Below are positions 61,040 to 64,000 of a stretch of DNA of 64,000 nucleotides, in pieces. Source of the stretch: Regnicoccus_A sp014224355 (GTDB taxonomy: Bacteria > Cyanobacteriota > Cyanobacteriia > PCC-6307 > Cyanobiaceae); assembly GCF_050920705.1 (NCBI RefSeq), contig NZ_CP154799.1, positions 310,001-374,000 on the forward strand, in the 5' to 3' direction. Position 1 is the stretch's first letter, and every line of letters begins with the position of its first letter. Both the position numbers and the translations under genes were made by a program. The notes under the pieces are model-generated. The model had not been told where the DNA came from. It did not search any database and worked only from the letters and a program-made list of their open reading frames with translations.

Positions 61040-62383
61040 TCAGGTGGGCTGGGTCACCGGCTCCTGCTGACCACCGATCACCAGCCGCAGCAGGATCGGG
61101 GCCAGGAAGGTGGTGCCGATCACCATCAGCAGGATCGCGGCCTCCAGGGATGGGGTGAGAATGCCGGCCTGGGTCCCGAGCCCCAGGAAGATCAGGCCCA
61201 CTTCACCACGGGGCATCATCCCCAGACCCACCACGAGGCGATTGGTGGGTTCCTCGGTGCTGTAGGTCCAGCCCGCCGCCACCTTGCCGGCCACGGCCAC
61301 CACCAGCAGGAAGAGGGCCACCACCAGGCCTTCCCGGTTGGCGGGATCGAAGGGGTTGAGCACCGAGAGGTCCATGCCCGTGCCGATCAGCACAAAGAAC
61401 ACCGTGGCGAACAGGGCCACCAGCGGCTTGACGGCCGTGTCGATGTCGTGGGTGTGCTTCGAGGCGCTGAGGATGAGGCCGGCGGCGAAGGCGCCGAGCG
61501 CTGCTTCCAGGCCGATGGCCTGGGCAGCGAAGCAGCAGAGGGTGAGCACCACGAAGCTGGCCACCGCCACGTCGCCGGGGGCCTTGAGCCGGTCCACCAC
61601 CCAGTCGAAGGCTGGGGCAGCGGTGCGGCTGAGGAACAGAGCCGCCGCTACGAAGATCACCGCCGCTGTGCAGAGCTTGAGGATGGGACCCACGCTGAAG
61701 GCCCCGCCACCTGCCAGGGAGACCACCACCGCCAGGATCACGATGCCGAGGATGTCGTCGAGAACGGCAGCACCGATCACGATCTGCCCCTCCTTGCGCT
61801 TCAGCCACTGGAGCTCGCCGAAGACGCTGGCGGTGATGCCGATCGAGGTGGCGGTCATGGCCGCCCCGGCGAACACGGCGGGAATGAAGGGCACGTGAAA
61901 GAAGTAGTAGAGGCCAGCGGTTCCCAGGGCAAAGGGCAGCACCACGCCGGTGACCGCCACGGAGCCGGCCTGGACCCCCACCGCCATCAGTTCACCGAGT
62001 TCACTCTCGAGGCCGGTCAGGAACAGCAGGGCGAACAGGCCGATCTGGGACACCGCCTTGAGGTTGGGGAAGGTTTCGATGTAGATCGATTCCACGGTGG
62101 CGGGGGTCACATCCGCCAGGGACGCCACCAGGCCGAGCACCGCACCACTGAGCTGGGCCTGGGCCTCGGGGGGCACCACCAGGTGCAGACCGGAGACCCC
62201 GATCAAGACCCCGGCGACCAGTTCGCCCAGAATGGTGGGAAGCTGCAGGCGGACCATCAGCTCGGCGATGGCGCGGGCCGCCACGAAAATCACGAGAAAC
62301 CGGCCAACCCCGATCAGGGTTTCAGCCACTTCAACCTGGTGGCTGCCGATTTCCATCAGCAGCGCTGGCAAAACATCCATCAA
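61040..62383 (-). CDS. CPA2-family Na+/H+ (cation/proton) antiporter
   Basis: 447 aa, about 12-13 hydrophobic spans. NhaS3/NapA-like features: LQLPTILGELVAGVLIG, GLFALLFLTGLESELGEL, AMTATSIGITASVFGELQWL, and the ion-binding double Asp in GAAVLDDILGIVILAVVV. Exchanges sodium for protons, which supports sodium-dependent bicarbonate uptake by SbtA next door (inferred). The start at 62383 may be one codon late or early. Confidence 0.88.
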   Translation of the reverse strand: MMDVLPALLMEIGSHQVEVAETLIGVGRFLVIFVAARAIAELMVRLQLPTILGELVAGVLIGVSGLHLVVPPEAQAQLSGAVLGLVASLADVTPATVESIYIETFPNLKAVSQIGLFALLFLTGLESELGELMAVGVQAGSVAVTGVVLPFALGTAGLYYFFHVPFIPAVFAGAAMTATSIGITASVFGELQWLKRKEGQIVIGAAVLDDILGIVILAVVVSLAGGGAFSVGPILKLCTAAVIFVAAALFLSRTAAPAFDWVVDRLKAPGDVAVASFVVLTLCCFAAQAIGLEAALGAFAAGLILSASKHTHDIDTAVKPLVALFATVFFVLIGTGMDLSVLNPFDPANREGLVVALFLLVVAVAGKVAAGWTYSTEEPTNRLVVGLGMMPRGEVGLIFLGLGTQAGILTPSLEAAILLMVIGTTFLAPILLRLVIGGQQEPVTQPT

Positions 62384-62768
62384 GTGCAGAAGAGGTGGCC
62401 AGCAGTTTTAGATGGAAATGCCCACGTTTGGCTGATTGCCAGCCCCCAGAACCACAGGAGCCTTGATCGCAGCAATCAGCGCCGGTGATCAATCGAGCCA
62501 TCCAGCCTGACTTCCAGGCTGTGCATGGACAGCTGACTCAGGCCGTGGGGTTCGGGCAACCGGGCTTGGCCGGGGACAACCCTCTGCTTCCGGTGATGGT
62601 CAGCGATGCGGCTGGATCATCCCTGTGGTGGAACCGTCCTGCTGACGCAGCCGCGCCCTGATGGCTGCCATCAGTTTGTCGAATCGTCCTGGCCTGGCCC
62701 CGGGAGCCTGTGGAGCCAAGAAAGTCCCCACGGCGTTTCTAGAGTTGTTGCCCACGCAGACGTCGTCG
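62384..62768. other. divergent intergenic region
   Basis: 385 bases between the antiporter and flavodiiron genes, transcribed away from each other. No gene or obvious RNA seen; it should hold both promoters. Confidence 0.45.
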
Positions 62769-64000
62769 ATGACTGTCGCCACCGCTGCACCTCAACGCCT
62801 CTCGCTCCAGTGCGAGGCGATCGGGCCTGACACCACCACGATCCGCTCGCTCGACTGGGACCGCAGCCGCTTCGACATCGAGTTCGGCCTGCGCAACGGC
62901 ACCACCTACAACGCCTTCCTGGTGCGGGGTGAGCGCACCGCCCTGATCGACACCAGCCACCTCAAGTTCGCGGGCACCTGGCTGCCCCTGCTCGAGGAGC
63001 AGATCGATCCGCTCGCGATCGATCACCTGATCGTGTCCCACACCGAGCCGGATCACAGCGGCCTGATCGGCCACCTGCTGGAGCGAAACCCCGAGATCGA
63101 GATCGTGGCCTCGAAGGTGGCGATCCAGTTCCTGGCCGACCAGGTGCACCGGCCCTTCCGCAGCCGCGCCGTGAAGAGCGGCGAGGAGCTCGACCTGGGC
63201 ACCAACCCATCCAGCGGCGTGCAGCACCGCTTCGAGTTCCTGAGCGCCCCCAACCTGCACTGGCCCGACACGATCTTCTCCTTCGATCACGGAACCGGCA
63301 TCCTCTACACCTGCGATGCCTTCGGGCTGCACTACTGCAGCGACGACATCTTCGACGTGGATCCCGGCGCGATCGCCCCCGATTTCCGCTTCTACTACGA
63401 CTGCCTGATGGGACCCAATGCCCGCAGCGTGCTGCAGGCCCTCAAGCGCATGGACGCCCTGCCGCCGATCCGGATGATCGCCACCGGCCATGGCCCCCTG
63501 CTGCGCGACCATCTGGGCCTCTGGACCGGGGACTACCGCGAGTGGAGCAGCCAGCGCAGTGCCGGCGAAACCTATGCCGCTGTCTGCTATGTGAGCCAGT
63601 ACGGCTTCTGCGACCGTCTCAGCCAGGCGATCGCCCGCGGGATCGGCAAGGCTGAAGCGCAGGTTCAGCTCGTCGACCTGCGCGCCACAGACCCCCAGGA
63701 ACTGGCGGCCCTGGTGGGCGAGGCCAGCGCCGTGGTGGTGCCCACCTGGCCGGCCAAGCCCGATCCTGAACTGCAGCAAGCGATCGGCACCCTGCTGGCC
63801 GCCCTGAAGCCCAAGCAATGGGTGGCGGTCTACGACGCCTACGGCGGCAACGACCAACCGGTCGACAGCGTGGCCGCCCAGCTTCGGACCCTCGGCCAGA
63901 AGGAGGCGTTCCAGCCGCTGCGCATCCGCCAGGTGCCCGACGGCAACGACTACCAGCGCTGCGAGGAGGCCGGCACCGACCTGGGCCAGCTGCTCACCCG
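62769..64000 (+). CDS. flv3: flavodiiron protein, Flv3-like (runs off the right edge)
   Basis: About 411 residues visible from the ATG at 62769. The diiron beta-lactamase-like domain has all usual ligands: VSHTEPDHSGL (His, Glu, Asp, His), APNLHWPDTI (His), LYTCDAFGLHYCS (Asp) and IATGHGPLLRDH (His). The opening AIGPDTTTIRSLDWDRSRFD is very close to cyanobacterial Flv3. The flavodoxin domain begins at YAAVCYVSQYGFCDRLSQAI; the C-terminal flavin-reductase domain would lie outside the window. Protects photosystem I by reducing O2 to water. Flv1 versus Flv3 rests on the complete ligand set. Confidence 0.88.
   Translation, partial: MTVATAAPQRLSLQCEAIGPDTTTIRSLDWDRSRFDIEFGLRNGTTYNAFLVRGERTALIDTSHLKFAGTWLPLLEEQIDPLAIDHLIVSHTEPDHSGLIGHLLERNPEIEIVASKVAIQFLADQVHRPFRSRAVKSGEELDLGTNPSSGVQHRFEFLSAPNLHWPDTIFSFDHGTGILYTCDAFGLHYCSDDIFDVDPGAIAPDFRFYYDCLMGPNARSVLQALKRMDALPPIRMIATGHGPLLRDHLGLWTGDYREWSSQRSAGETYAAVCYVSQYGFCDRLSQAIARGIGKAEAQVQLVDLRATDPQELAALVGEASAVVVPTWPAKPDPELQQAIGTLLAALKPKQWVAVYDAYGGNDQPVDSVAAQLRTLGQKEAFQPLRIRQVPDGNDYQRCEEAGTDLGQLLT

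Overview
The window looks like the chromosome of a high-GC unicellular picocyanobacterium (Synechococcus/Cyanobium type). The support is an SbtA/SbtB bicarbonate-uptake pair, a flavodiiron (Flv3-like) gene, a CPA2 Na+/H+ antiporter and a Zur/ZnuABC/CobW zinc regulon, all in GC-rich and tightly overlapping gene clusters.

Layout. 1-8.1 kb: molybdate uptake (modA, modB), a relic of a subtilase, an unusual alpha/beta-hydrolase-subtilisin fusion, a polysaccharide deacetylase, and a globin/racemase-relic/lipase cluster. 8.7-19.5 kb: zinc homeostasis. Three near-identical palindromes (GAGAA-N3-TTCTC) lie in front of the divergent zur and cobW genes, znuABC, and a second cobW operon that also carries two metallophosphoesterase-like genes and a hydrolase. 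20.4-55.1 kb: a chromosomal integron that insertion sequences have blown apart. 55.1-64 kb: ordinary cyanobacterial genes (ferredoxin/MBL, SWIM, MEKHLA, Hsp20, SbtB/SbtA, DUF6671, antiporter, flavodiiron protein).

The integron is the main discovery. An IntI-type tyrosine recombinase carrying the integron-specific insert is at 54127-55113. Next to its 3' end is a candidate attI. Running away from it is an array of cassettes bounded by attC sites. Nine attC sites (eight complete, one half) are visible. All have the two unpaired extrahelical bases on the same arm, six bases apart, so all are oriented alike. In seven of the eight cassettes the R'' box is the exact complement of that cassette's own 5' core site, which is the expected signature of circularised and re-inserted cassettes. 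All cassette genes are on the minus strand, as is intI, so this is the rarer arrangement in which intI and its cassettes point the same way. Seven of the eight cassettes encode toxin-antitoxin pairs (MntA/HepT, RelB/RelE-like, two HigB/HigA-like, MazE/MazF, HicA/HicB, a second MazF pair); the other encodes a secreted DUF1254 protein.

The array is split by about 25 kb of insertion sequences nested up to three deep. Most boundaries can be fixed from target-site duplications. Among them are debris and decaying accessory genes: an AT-rich acyl-ACP desaturase, helicase tails, a broken DUF433/DUF5615 toxin pair, and a DUF262 plus type I restriction operon, cut once by an IS and truncated by another. 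No rRNA, tRNA or CRISPR array was seen.
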